DNA of 64,000 bases from Caenispirillum bisanense (lineage in GTDB: Bacteria > Pseudomonadota > Alphaproteobacteria > Rhodospirillales > Rhodospirillaceae). The stretch covers positions 806,001 through 870,000 of the forward strand of contig NZ_OCNJ01000001.1 in NCBI RefSeq assembly GCF_900230255.1, given 5' to 3'. The position numbers and the translations under genes are program-made. Under the pieces are notes generated by a model, which was not told the DNA's origin, made no database searches, and saw only the letters and a program-made list of their open reading frames with translations. Positions 13,195 through 21,156 of the stretch are shown here, piece after piece (position 1 is the stretch's first letter; every line of letters starts with the position of its first letter).

Positions 13195-13395
13195 ATGGAA
13201 ATGATGGAAATCGGCGGCTTTTTCGGATTGCTGCTGCTGATCGCCGACATCTGGGCGATCGTCAACGTCTTCGGGTCCGATCGCGGCACCGGCGCCAAGG
13301 TGCTGTGGATCCTGTTCATCCTGCTGTTCCCGTTGCTCGGCTTCCTGGTGTGGCTGCTGTTCGGGCCGCGCACCACCAAGTCGGCACGGCCGTAG
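13195..13395 (+). CDS. Small PLDc_N-type membrane protein
   Basis: 66 residues with two hydrophobic helices (about residues 8-25 and 37-56) separated by a short polar loop SDRGTGAKV, and ending FGPRTT. This matches the phospholipase D nuclease N-terminal (PLDc_N) two-helix module, here as a free-standing inner-membrane protein. The start is fixed by GGAGGA six bases ahead of the ATG at 13195. It lies 13 bases before tspO. Role unknown; such proteins are often envelope-stress associated. Confidence 0.78.
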   Translation: MEMMEIGGFFGLLLLIADIWAIVNVFGSDRGTGAKVLWILFILLFPLLGFLVWLLFGPRTTKSARP

Positions 13396-13408
13396 GGCCG
13401 GCGCCGCC

Positions 13409-13912
13409 ATGAGCGAGCCCAATCCGCGCCATCGCCGCCGCAGCCTCGTCGGCCTCGCCGCCTTCCTCGGCGTGGTGTTCGTCGCCATGATCGTCGGCGG
13501 CCTCGCCACCTCGCTCGGCATGGGGCCGTGGTACCAGACGCTGCCCAAGCCCTTCTGGACGCCGCCCGACTGGGTGTTCGGGCCGGTGTGGACCGTGCTC
13601 TACGCCATGATGGGCATCGCCGCCTGGCTGGTGTGGCGGCAGGCGGGCCTGCGCGGCGCCGCCGTCGGCCTCGGGCTGTTCTTCGTGCAGCTGGTGGTCA
13701 ACGTGCTGTGGCCGGTGCTGTTCTTCGCCTTCCAGGCGTTCGGCTGGGCGGCGTTCGACATCGTCGTGCTGCTGCTGCTGATCCTCGCCACCACGCGCGC
13801 CTTCCTCGATCACTCGCGCACCGCGGCGCTGTTGCTGCTGCCCTATGCGGTGTGGGTCGGCTATGCCGCCTCCATCACCATCGCCGTGTGGTTCATGCAG
13901 CCGCGAGCCTGA
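13409..13912 (+). CDS. tspO: TspO/MBR-family tryptophan-rich sensory protein
   Basis: 167 residues with five predicted transmembrane helices and family motifs WYQTLPKPFWTPPDWVFGPVW (first loop, shown here only by its key Trp/Pro residues W41, P46, W49, P52 and P57 region), LYAMMGIAAWLVW and VNVLWPVLFF. TspO binds porphyrins and in photosynthetic or heme-rich alphaproteobacteria modulates tetrapyrrole-linked gene expression at the outer membrane. It follows the PLDc_N-like gene by 13 bases and is probably co-transcribed. Start at the ATG at 13409. Confidence 0.93.
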   Translation: MSEPNPRHRRRSLVGLAAFLGVVFVAMIVGGLATSLGMGPWYQTLPKPFWTPPDWVFGPVWTVLYAMMGIAAWLVWRQAGLRGAAVGLGLFFVQLVVNVLWPVLFFAFQAFGWAAFDIVVLLLLILATTRAFLDHSRTAALLLLPYAVWVGYAASITIAVWFMQPRA

Positions 13913-13967
13913 GGCCGCATCCGGCCGTTGGTCCCCTGCCAGACCGTTCAACAACCATGGAGGGGTC

Positions 13968-15128
13968 GTGATCAGCCCGCGGCCGCACACGCCCGCGGCG
14001 TCGCATCGCCCGCACAGGGCGCCCGCCGACGCCCCGCACAGGGCGCCTGCCGACGCCCCGCACAGGGCGCCCGTCGACGATCCCGTGCGGCGGCAGCGCC
14101 ACCTGCTGCGGCTGTTGCTGGCGCCGGCGGTCCTGGTGCTGCTGGCCGTGGTGCTGTGGCTGCTGGGGACGGCGCTGCTGCCCTTCGTGGTCGGCGGCCT
14201 GCTCGCCGTGCTGCTGCACCCGGTGGTGCAGCGGCTGGTCGCCTGGGGCGTGCCGCGCGGACCGGCGGCGGCGGTGGTGACGCTGGTGGTGGTGCTGGCC
14301 ATGGCGGCGGTCGTCGGCGGCCTGCTGCCGCTGCTGCTGCGCGAGCTGGACGCCCTGTCGACGGAACTGCCGTCCATGCTGTCGCAGGCCTATTCCGACC
14401 TCCACCACCGGGTCGGCGATACCATCGACCTGCCGTCGCGGGAGGACCTCAAGGCCCAGATCGCCGGCGCCATCATGCCGACGCGGCATTACGTCGAGAG
14501 CGTCGTGTCCTATGGGCTCAGCGCCGTTTCCATGCTGCTGCTGGTGGTGGTGACGCCCTTCATCACCGCCTATCTGCTGGCCGACTGGCCGCGCGTGCTG
14601 CGCAGCGGCGACCGCCTGCTGCCGCGCCGCTCGGCGCCGACCCTGCGCGAGATGCTGGGCGACATGCAGGTCCAGCTCGGCGCCTACATCCGCGGGCATC
14701 TGCTCATCGTGCTGGCACAAGGGGCGCTGCATGCCGCCGGCCTGACCCTCATCGGCCTCGATTTCGGGTTGCTCATCGGCATCATGACCGGCCTCGCGGC
14801 GCTGGTGCCGGTGATCGGCAACCTCACCATGTTCGCCGTCGCCCTCGGCACGGCGCTGATCCAGTTCGACACGGTGGGGCCGGTGTTCGCCGTCTGCGCC
14901 GTCTATGGCGCCTCGCAGGTGCTGGAGACGACGGTGCTGACGCCCTGGCTCATCGGCGAGCGGGTACGGCTGCATCCGGTGTGGGTGATGTTCGCCCTGC
15001 TGGTCGGCGGCAGCCTGTTCGGGCTGGTGGGCGCGCTGCTCGCCATGCCCGTCGCCGCGGTGGTGCGGGTGCTGGTGGGCTACGTGGCCGACCGGTGGCG
15101 GCGCAGCGCCTTCTACGACGAGCTCTAG
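13968..15128 (+). CDS. AI-2E/PerM family transporter
   Basis: About 386 residues, beginning at a GTG after GGAGGGG; the frame is open farther upstream but without a good start. After a 40-residue His/Arg/Pro-rich cytoplasmic head come the paired helices, the periplasmic segment (DALSTELPSMLSQAYSDL) and the four-helix core with GLDFGLLIGIMTGLAALVPVIGN and PWLIGERVRLHPVWVM, diagnostic for PF01594. Family members export small molecules or ions; substrate unknown. The head contains three 8-residue repeats, listed separately. Confidence 0.9.
   Translation: MISPRPHTPAASHRPHRAPADAPHRAPADAPHRAPVDDPVRRQRHLLRLLLAPAVLVLLAVVLWLLGTALLPFVVGGLLAVLLHPVVQRLVAWGVPRGPAAAVVTLVVVLAMAAVVGGLLPLLLRELDALSTELPSMLSQAYSDLHHRVGDTIDLPSREDLKAQIAGAIMPTRHYVESVVSYGLSAVSMLLLVVVTPFITAYLLADWPRVLRSGDRLLPRRSAPTLREMLGDMQVQLGAYIRGHLLIVLAQGALHAAGLTLIGLDFGLLIGIMTGLAALVPVIGNLTMFAVALGTALIQFDTVGPVFAVCAVYGASQVLETTVLTPWLIGERVRLHPVWVMFALLVGGSLFGLVGALLAMPVAAVVRVLVGYVADRWRRSAFYDEL
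14010..14081 (+). repeat. Three 24-bp tandem repeats inside the transporter gene
   Basis: Units at 14010-14033, 14034-14057 and 14058-14081 share CCGCACAGGGCGCC and differ at one to four positions. They encode PHRAPADA-like octapeptides in the cytoplasmic head of the AI-2E-family transporter. In-frame, so copy-number changes would lengthen or shorten the head by 8 residues without breaking the gene. Confidence 0.9.
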
Positions 15129-15225
15129 CCTCTTCCGCAACGGGGTTTACCCGCGCCGCGTTCACCGGCAGGGACATCCTCCCGCACACGACGACAGTCA
15201 AACCCCAGCCGACGGAGACGCCAGA

Positions 15226-15504
15226 ATGTCCGACCGCGTGGAGATCGACCGCCTGCGCAGCCAGATCGAAGACCTGCGCGACCAGCTGGCCGATTACGGC
15301 GCCGAAGCCGGGGATCGTGCCGATGCCTGGCGCCGGCGGTCCGCCCGCCAGATGCGGCGCGCCTACGGGCAGGCCCGCCACTATGCGCACGACGCGCAGG
15401 AAGTGGTGGGCACCCAGGTCAGCCGCAATCCCATCATCAGCCTGCTCATCGCCCTAGGCGTCGGCCTCGCCATCGGCAAGCTGCTCGACCTGGACCGCTC
15501 GTGA
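15226..15504 (+). CDS. DUF883 (ElaB/YqjD-type) membrane-anchored protein
   Basis: 92 residues: an N-terminal heptad-like coiled coil (RLRSQIEDLRDQLADYG), a basic middle, and a single C-terminal helix NPIISLLIALGVGLAIGKLL. This is the ElaB/YqjD/DUF883 layout. In Escherichia coli these tail-anchored proteins associate with ribosomes in stationary phase; that role is only inferred here. It lies 25 bases ahead of a holin-X-like membrane gene, likely one operon. Confidence 0.88.
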   Translation: MSDRVEIDRLRSQIEDLRDQLADYGAEAGDRADAWRRRSARQMRRAYGQARHYAHDAQEVVGTQVSRNPIISLLIALGVGLAIGKLLDLDRS

Positions 15505-15529
15505 TCGCGCGGGGGGAGGGGAGGACCGC

Positions 15530-16114
15530 ATGATCGCCCGGCTCATGGCCCTGCTGGCCCTGCGCGAACGCGCCAAGGTCGCCATCCACAACGCCCAGGA
15601 GGCCGCCGTCGAGGCGGCCGTCCGCATCGCCATCAAGATCGTGGCGGCGATCTTCCTGCTCATCGGGTTCATCTACGGCACCATCGCCCTGTACCTGTGG
15701 CTGGCGACCTTGCTCGACGCCTGGGCGGCGATGGCCATCGTCGCCGGCATTGTGCTGGCGCTCGGCCTCGTGGTGCTGATGCTCGGCGGCGGGAGCGGCA
15801 AGGAGGCGCACGGCCACGGCGCGGCCGGCGAACGGCCCGTCCGGCCCCATCCGGCGCCCACGGCCGCCGGTCGCACCCGCGGTGCGCCGCCGTCGGCCAT
15901 GGCGTCGGACGATCCCATGGCGGCACTCGCCGCCAAGGCGCAGATGGCCGGCATCACGGTATCGGAGCAGCTGCGCCGCAATCCGGAAATGGCCGTCGCC
16001 GCGGCGGTGGCGACCGGCTTCCTCATCGGCCGCAGCGCCGGCGCCCGCAAGCTGCTGCTGGCCGGCCTGTCCGCCGCCCTCGGCGCCCAGGCGTCCAACC
16101 GGCGCGAGCACTGA
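15530..16114 (+). CDS. Phage-holin superfamily-like (holin-X) membrane protein
   Basis: 194 residues. Two strong transmembrane helices occupy about residues 38-60 and 64-86, after an amphipathic N-terminus. A low-complexity His/Gly/Pro linker follows, then a short C-terminal hydrophobic hairpin. The layout fits the PF07332-type putative holin-X family that commonly neighbours DUF883 genes; no phage genes are nearby, so a lysis role is unlikely. GGGGAGGAC precedes the ATG. Confidence 0.75.
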   Translation: MIARLMALLALRERAKVAIHNAQEAAVEAAVRIAIKIVAAIFLLIGFIYGTIALYLWLATLLDAWAAMAIVAGIVLALGLVVLMLGGGSGKEAHGHGAAGERPVRPHPAPTAAGRTRGAPPSAMASDDPMAALAAKAQMAGITVSEQLRRNPEMAVAAAVATGFLIGRSAGARKLLLAGLSAALGAQASNRREH

Positions 16115-16134
16115 GTCCAGGGCCTGAACAGCGC

Positions 16135-16168
16135 ACGGGCGGCACCGGGTTTCCCCGATGCCGCCCGT
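16135..16168 (+). terminator. Hairpin between convergent operons
   Basis: A perfect 10-bp stem: ACGGGCGGCA pairs with TGCCGCCCGT across a 14-base loop. It lies just past the holin-X-like gene and before the convergent ferritin-like gene. There is no clean T-run on either side, so it may be a weak or Rho-assisted bidirectional end. Confidence 0.5.
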
Positions 16169-16229
16169 CGTTCGGCCGGCCGGTCCGCGAGAGAGGACCG
16201 GCCATCGCCTGTACGCTATGGGACGCCGC

Positions 16230-16754
16230 TCAGTCCACCGAGACCGGCGGGTCCATGTCCTCGTTCCAGGTGGACTCGGGCTCGGGGTAGCGCGTCAGCC
16301 ACTCCTTCAGCGTCGCCACATGGTCCGCTTCCTCGTCGGCGAATTCCTGCGCCATCTCCCGCACCTGGGCGTCCGCCGCCTTGTCGGCGAGGCCCTGGTA
16401 GAAGTCGTAGCCGCGGGTTTCGCTGGCGAGCGCCAGCGTCAGCGCGTGATGCGCCGTCATCAGGTAGTGGGCGTCCTCGATGGTGCCGGACTCGGGGCTT
16501 TCGTCGCCCGGCCACTTGAACTCCCACGGCGCCAGCTTCGGCACGTCGACGCCTTCCGCCCGCTCCTTGGCCTCGGCCAGGTGGAGGCGGGAGAAGTGGG
16601 CCATCTTGCGGAACAGGTCCACCACGCCCTTGTGGTTGTTGTGGACCTCGAGCATGCCCGCCAGCTCGTCGAAGCGGACGGCGGCTTCCTGCTCCAGGGT
16701 GATGGCGTGCGCCAGGAATTCCGGCACGCCGGTCATGTCCTTGAAACCGGTCAT
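16230..16754 (-). CDS. Ferritin-like / rubrerythrin-type protein
   Basis: 174 residues, all-helical, with the spaced Glu/His ligands of a di-iron four-helix bundle: ITLEQEAAVRFDE, MAHFSRLHLAEAKE, ALASETRGYDFY and EFADEEADHVATLKEW. Likely handles peroxide or iron in the cytoplasm. Its start overlaps the korB stop by four bases, so it is translationally coupled to the oxygen-sensitive 2-oxoacid:ferredoxin oxidoreductase. This suggests a protective or iron-supplying role for that enzyme (inference). Last gene of the operon. Confidence 0.85.
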   Translation of the reverse strand: MTGFKDMTGVPEFLAHAITLEQEAAVRFDELAGMLEVHNNHKGVVDLFRKMAHFSRLHLAEAKERAEGVDVPKLAPWEFKWPGDESPESGTIEDAHYLMTAHHALTLALASETRGYDFYQGLADKAADAQVREMAQEFADEEADHVATLKEWLTRYPEPESTWNEDMDPPVSVD

Positions 16755-17605
16755 AGGGCGAACTTCCTTTCCATGTCGGCGAGCGAGGCGGGCGCGGCGG
16801 TGGGCGACTTGAAGGCGGGCGTGTTGCCCTTGAACAGGACGCCGCAGCTGTAGCCGTCGTCGTCCATCAGGCGGCGGAACGCCTCGCGCCGGTCGGGGGT
16901 GCCGTCGTCGAAGCCGAAGCCGCCGAAGCCGTCGTGCACCATGCTCTTGTATTCGCGCTGCTCGGGCCGGAAGGTGATGCAGGGGCTGAGCACGTGGATG
17001 AGCGAGAAGCCGGGGTGGTTGATGCCCTCGCAGATCAGCTTCACCAGCTCGTTCGGCTTGCCGGAGAAGCCGCGGGCGATGAAGTTCGCACCGGCCGACA
17101 GGGCGATTTCCAGCGGCTGGAACTCGGCGACGCCGGGCCCTTCCGGGGTGAGCTTCGATCCGGTCCAGTCGCTTTCCGTGGTCGGCGAGGCCTGCCCCTT
17201 GGTCATGCCGTAGACCGAGTTGTCCATGACGATGTAGGTCAGGTCGACGTTGCGTCGGCAGGCGTGCAGGAAGTGGTTGCCGCCGATGGAGAAGCCGTCG
17301 CCGTCACCGCCGGCCACCAGCACGGTCAGGTCGGGGCGGGCGGTCTTCACGCCGGTGGCGACCGGCAGGGCGCGGCCGTGGATGGTGTGGAAGCCGTAGA
17401 CCGACGTGTAGGCCGGGATGCGCGACGAGCAGCCGATGCCCGAGATCAGCGCCACGTCCTCGCGCGGCAGCTGCAGGGTGGCGAGCGCCTTGGTGATGGC
17501 CGACAGCACCGAATAGTCGCCGCAACCGGGGCACCACACGGGCTTCAGGTCGGACTTGTAGTCGGCAAACGTCAGTTCCGTCTTGATCGGAGCCTGGATG
17601 TTCAT
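16751..17605 (-). CDS. korB: 2-oxoacid:ferredoxin oxidoreductase, beta subunit
   Basis: 284 residues, the thiamine-diphosphate/Fe-S subunit. It shows PVWCPGCGDYSV near the N-terminus and GIGCSSRIP (cluster cysteines), the ThDP/Mg motif AGGDGDGFSIGGNH, and MDNSVYGMTKGQASPT. With the alpha subunit it oxidises a 2-oxoacid with CoA and reduces ferredoxin; 2-oxoglutarate is the likeliest substrate by family resemblance. Start at the ATG at 17605, 17 bases after the korA stop. Two ferredoxins are divergently encoded near 20 kb. Confidence 0.94.
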   Translation of the reverse strand: MNIQAPIKTELTFADYKSDLKPVWCPGCGDYSVLSAITKALATLQLPREDVALISGIGCSSRIPAYTSVYGFHTIHGRALPVATGVKTARPDLTVLVAGGDGDGFSIGGNHFLHACRRNVDLTYIVMDNSVYGMTKGQASPTTESDWTGSKLTPEGPGVAEFQPLEIALSAGANFIARGFSGKPNELVKLICEGINHPGFSLIHVLSPCITFRPEQREYKSMVHDGFGGFGFDDGTPDRREAFRRLMDDDGYSCGVLFKGNTPAFKSPTAAPASLADMERKFAL

Positions 17606-17622
17606 GGGTGTGTCCTCCGGTC

Positions 17623-19380
17623 TCAGGCGGACGTCGCGGCCAGCGCATTCAGCGCGGCGACGACTTCGTACGGGCGGATGGCGAGCGGGCCGGGGCGGTT
17701 GAGCGTCTGCACCACCGGCGGCAGCGTGTAGCTGGCCTTCAGGTACTTGGTGAACTGCTTGCCGTGGCACTGCTCCACCACCAGCACCTTGGAGACGCCG
17801 GCGAGCTCCGCCGCCATCTTCTCCGGCAGGGCCGGGGCGATGAGGCGCAGCGAGATCAGCTTCACCTTCGGGCCGCCTGCCTCGGCGACGCGGTCGATGC
17901 CCTCGCGCACCTGTTCGGTGACCGATCCCCAGGTGACCACGGCGATCTCGCCGTCACCCTCGATCTCGGCCCAGTGGCTGCCGTAATCGAAGCCGGTGAT
18001 CTTGCGCTCGCGCTTGTCGAGCTGTTCCTGGTGGTGCTGCGCCTGCGTGGAGGGCGTGCCGCGCGGGCTGTGTTCCAGGCCGTCGGCGGTGTACTCGCCG
18101 CCCTTCATGCCGGGGATCGCCATGGGCGAGACGCCGTCGGCGGTGACCTTGTAGCGCAGGTAGCCTTCGTCGATGGCACCGTCGGTCATCTCGGGCTTCA
18201 GGCGCTGGCCGATGAAGGCGACGTCGGCCGGCCGGTCGATGATGGCGCGGGCCTGGCCCATGGCCTGGTCGCTCAGCAGGATGGCCGGCGCCTGCATGGC
18301 TTCCGCCAGGTAGACGGTCCACTGCGCGGTGAACAGGCAGTCGGCGATGGAGGTCGGCGCCGTCACGATGTGCGGCGCGTCGCCGTGCAGGCCGTAGACG
18401 GCGATGTTGAGGTCCGACTGTTCCGACTTGGTCGGGATGCCGGTGGACGGGCCGCCGCGCTGCACGTTCACCACCACCAGCGGCGTTTCCGAGGCGACGG
18501 CGAGGCCGATGGCTTCCGTCATCAGGGCGAGGCCGGGGCCGGAGGTCGAGGTCATGGCCGGCACGCCGCCGAAGCTGCCGCCGATCACCATGTTGATGGA
18601 GGCCAGCTCGTCCTCCGCCTGCACCAGGCATCCGCCCAGCTTGGGCAGCTGCGGCGCCATGTATTCCAGCACTTCCGTCGCCGGGGTGATGGGGTAGGCG
18701 GCGACATAGCGCACGCCGCCGCGCAGCACGCCGAGGCCGGTCGCCTCGTTGCCGGTGATGGACCAGCGTTCCTTGTCGGTCTTCACCGCGGCGTCGAGCT
18801 TGGGCACGCCCTGCACCTTGTCGGCATGGGCGGCGCCGGCACGCATGGCGGCGATGGAGGTCTCCAGCGCCTCCGGCCCCTTCTTCTTCAGGGCGGCGGC
18901 CAGCACCTCGATGCAGAACTCCTCCGGCACGCCGGCGAGCGCCGCGACGATGCCGAGCGCCACCATGTTGACGCGGCCCTGCGGCACGCTGGCGGCGATC
19001 TCCTTCAGCGGGATCGGCACGACGATCGGGTTCTTGGCCAGCATGATGGCCGGCACGTCGCCCTGTTCGGGGTCGGTGATGATGATCGACTTGGACGTCA
19101 ACGGGATTTCGGACGCGAAGCGTTCGATGTTGCCCCAGTCCACGGCGAGCATCAGGTCGTAGCAGTCGTCCATGGCTTGCACGGGCGACGGCGACAGCCG
19201 CAGCAGGGCGGCGGATTCGCCGCCGCGGATCTGCGGGCCGAGCGAGCGTGCCATCAGGCCGTACCAGCCGGCCTTGGCGGCGGCGTCGACGAGCACCTGG
19301 CCGGACGTCATGACACCGGCGCCGCCGCTGCCGGTCAGGGCGATAGAGACGGAATTCAAGGCCATCGAGGTGATCCCCAT
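17623..19380 (-). CDS. korA: 2-oxoacid:ferredoxin oxidoreductase, fused gamma-alpha subunit
   Basis: 585 residues. The first about 180 form the gamma domain (IALTGSGGAGVMTSGQVL, SLGPQIRGGESAALLRLS); the remainder is the alpha subunit (GGVRYVAAYPITPATEVLEYM, MTSTSGPGLALMTEAIGLAV). This gamma-alpha fusion is the KorA type that pairs with KorB in aerobic and microaerobic proteobacteria. The start could be the ATG at 19380 or at 19365; neither has a strong ribosome site. First gene of korA-korB-ferritin-like. Confidence 0.94.
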   Translation of the reverse strand: MGITSMALNSVSIALTGSGGAGVMTSGQVLVDAAAKAGWYGLMARSLGPQIRGGESAALLRLSPSPVQAMDDCYDLMLAVDWGNIERFASEIPLTSKSIIITDPEQGDVPAIMLAKNPIVVPIPLKEIAASVPQGRVNMVALGIVAALAGVPEEFCIEVLAAALKKKGPEALETSIAAMRAGAAHADKVQGVPKLDAAVKTDKERWSITGNEATGLGVLRGGVRYVAAYPITPATEVLEYMAPQLPKLGGCLVQAEDELASINMVIGGSFGGVPAMTSTSGPGLALMTEAIGLAVASETPLVVVNVQRGGPSTGIPTKSEQSDLNIAVYGLHGDAPHIVTAPTSIADCLFTAQWTVYLAEAMQAPAILLSDQAMGQARAIIDRPADVAFIGQRLKPEMTDGAIDEGYLRYKVTADGVSPMAIPGMKGGEYTADGLEHSPRGTPSTQAQHHQEQLDKRERKITGFDYGSHWAEIEGDGEIAVVTWGSVTEQVREGIDRVAEAGGPKVKLISLRLIAPALPEKMAAELAGVSKVLVVEQCHGKQFTKYLKASYTLPPVVQTLNRPGPLAIRPYEVVAALNALAATSA

Positions 19381-19769
19381 CAGTCTGCGTTCTCACGAAG
19401 CGCCGGGACGTGAAGGATCACCCACCCCCGCCGGTGCCGGCGGCAAGCCGGTCGCGTCGCGGGGCGGGGCCTTCGTGGTGCATCGGTCTGGGGGCTACCG
19501 GCACAGCCAATCCTGGCGCCTGATCCTCATATAACCGTAATTGCCGTCGGGATGAAAGAGCGTTTTTGCACTGCACTCTCACTCGCAGACGATTTTGTCG
19601 ACAGCCGACCGCGCACCTGCCGTCCGTAATGCCCACAAACGGCGGCATTATACCAAAAGCACTAACGCACCGACAGCACTTGCCGGTCTATACTGTGCCC
19701 GTGGAGGGGCCCGGAAAACCCTTGTTTTTCTGCGAATTGTCAATGCCGGGCACGTGCGGAGTGGCTACC
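19381..19769. promoter_or_regulatory. Divergent regulatory gap between korA and the ferredoxin genes
   Basis: 389 bases without a convincing gene. It has the most AT-rich text of the neighbourhood. On the minus strand an extended -10 box (TGGTATAAT) covers 19647-19655 and could serve korAB. On the plus strand TATACT at 19689-19694 could be a -10 for the ferredoxin, but I find no matching -35. No FNR- or NifA-type palindrome was seen. Confidence 0.45.
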
Positions 19770-20018
19770 ATGGCGATGATGATCGGCGAGGACTGCATCG
19801 GCTGCAGCGGATGCGTCGACGAGTGCCCGAACATGGCGATCGCGCTCGACGGCGAGATCTATCGGATCGACCCGGCGAAGTGCACGGAATGTGTCGGCGC
19901 CCATGACGAGCCGCAGTGCGCCGCGCTGTGCCCCACCGAATGCATCGTGCCGAATCCCGCGGTCCAGGAGGACCGGGGCCGGCTCATGGAAAAGCGGCGC
20001 CTGCTGCTCGCTTCCTGA
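19770..20018 (+). CDS. YfhL/Alvin-type 2[4Fe-4S] ferredoxin, copy 1
   Basis: 82 residues. First cluster motif CIGCSGCVDECP, second CTECVGAHDEPQCAALCP, where eight residues separate the second and third cysteines. That insertion is the mark of the Allochromatium/YfhL type of low-potential dicluster ferredoxin. A C-terminal charged tail follows. The ATG at 19770 has GGAG upstream; homology begins right there. Likely electron carrier for KorAB, which is transcribed divergently. Confidence 0.92.
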   Translation: MAMMIGEDCIGCSGCVDECPNMAIALDGEIYRIDPAKCTECVGAHDEPQCAALCPTECIVPNPAVQEDRGRLMEKRRLLLAS

Positions 20019-20088
20019 CGCCTTCCCGGCGCGGGCGGCGGCCGCACGGTCGCCGCGCTGCGAGAGCGAGAAGGAGTGTCGCGAGGCC

Positions 20089-20334
20089 ATGGCCCTGCTC
20101 ATCAACGACAGCTGCATCAACTGCGGCGCCTGTCCGGAAGTCTGCCCCAATGCGGCCATCACGGCCGGTGACGTCGTGTTCGAGATCGATCCGGCGCGCT
20201 GCACCGAATGCGTCGGCGCCCATGCCGATCCGCAGTGCATCGCCGTCTGTCCGGTGGACTGCATCGTGAAGGACCCGGCGCATGCCGAGAGCCCGCAGGC
20301 GCTGCAGGCGAAGTACGCGGCGCTGCACGCCTGA
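20089..20334 (+). CDS. YfhL/Alvin-type 2[4Fe-4S] ferredoxin, copy 2
   Basis: 81 residues, clearly paralogous to the ferredoxin 70 bases upstream. Cluster motifs CINCGACPEVCP and CTECVGAHADPQCIAVCP keep the eight-residue insertion; the middle EIDPARCTECVGAH matches YRIDPAKCTECVGAH in copy 1. Here a GAC replaces the GSGC-type first motif, and the tail is less basic. Preceded by AAGGAG. The pair may be tuned to different potentials or partners. Confidence 0.92.
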   Translation: MALLINDSCINCGACPEVCPNAAITAGDVVFEIDPARCTECVGAHADPQCIAVCPVDCIVKDPAHAESPQALQAKYAALHA

Positions 20335-20355
20335 CGCGGCGCCATCCCGCCATGC

Positions 20356-20392
20356 CGACGGCGGCGGTGCCTGGGGGCGACCGCCGCCGTCG
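20356..20392. terminator. Bidirectional hairpin between ferredoxin and azoreductase genes
   Basis: A perfect 13-bp stem CGACGGCGGCGGT / ACCGCCGCCGTCG with an 11-base loop sits in the short gap between two convergent genes. It lacks a T-run, so it is a structural rather than a classical intrinsic terminator. Confidence 0.5.
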
Positions 20393-20421
20393 AGCATGAG
20401 AGGGGCAGGGTGGGGCGCCGC

Positions 20422-21045
20422 TCAGGCGGCCTCGGCCACCGGCAGCACGGCCTGGATGCCCGCCAGCGCCGCATCCATGGCCTGCGCCCGCTGGTCGCCG
20501 CCCAGGCTGAGGCGCTCGGCCCGCACGAATCGGACGTCGGTGATGCCGAGGAAGGCGAACACCGTCTTCAGGTACGACTCCTGGTGATCCATGGCCGATG
20601 CCGGGCCTTCGCTGTAGAGCCCGCCGCGGGTGGAGGCGACGATCACCGTCTTGCCGCCGGACAGGCCGACCGGGCCGGTCTCGGTGTACTTGAACGTACG
20701 GCCGGCGGCGGCGACGCGATCGATCCACGCCTTCAGCTGGCTCGGGATGGAGAAGTTGTACATGGGCGCGCCGACCACGACGACGTCGGCGGCGAGGAAT
20801 TCCGCGATCAGCTCTTCGGTGACAGCGGCTTCGGCCTTCTGCGCCTCGGTCAGCTGGTCGGCCGGCAGGCCGCGCGGGGCGAGCGCGTCACCCCCCAGAT
20901 GCGCCGGCGGCGCAGCGGCGAGATCGCGGTAGACCACGGCGAGGGCGGGGTTGGCCTCCTGCGCCGCGGCGACGATGGCGGCGGTGAGGCGGCGGGAGGC
21001 GGAAGCGCCGGCGAGCGGGCTCGAATCGAGGTGCAGCAGGGTCAT
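20422..21045 (-). CDS. azoR: FMN-dependent NADH-azoreductase
   Basis: 207-residue flavodoxin-fold quinone/azo reductase of the AzoR family. LLHLDSSPLAGASASRRL contacts the FMN phosphate; APMYNFSIPSQLKAWIDRV and VIVASTRGGLYS are family blocks. It reduces quinones and azo compounds with two electrons, guarding against thiol and electrophile stress. The ATG at 21045 was chosen because homology begins there; the upstream open frame is non-coding in character. Monocistronic by position. Confidence 0.92.
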   Translation of the reverse strand: MTLLHLDSSPLAGASASRRLTAAIVAAAQEANPALAVVYRDLAAAPPAHLGGDALAPRGLPADQLTEAQKAEAAVTEELIAEFLAADVVVVGAPMYNFSIPSQLKAWIDRVAAAGRTFKYTETGPVGLSGGKTVIVASTRGGLYSEGPASAMDHQESYLKTVFAFLGITDVRFVRAERLSLGGDQRAQAMDAALAGIQAVLPVAEAA

Positions 21046-21156
21046 GTCTCGGGTCTCCGGACGGGATTTCGTTCGTGAGACCCAAGGTAATTGGCGACGG
21101 CTGGTTGATAAACCGGCTCGTCGGAACATGTTCGTTTCCGACGGGGAAACGATGCC

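Noticed and set aside
14010-14081. Three tandem repeats taken as a CRISPR-like array.
   Set aside because: The repeats are contiguous without spacers and lie inside a coding frame as octapeptides.
15530-16114. Phage holin, suggesting a prophage.
   Set aside because: No integrase, capsid or lysis gene is near; this family also occurs as chromosomal envelope proteins beside DUF883 genes.
19418-19648. A 76-codon minus-strand frame in the korA-ferredoxin gap.
   Set aside because: No ribosome site, no motif, and it contains the likely promoter of korA.
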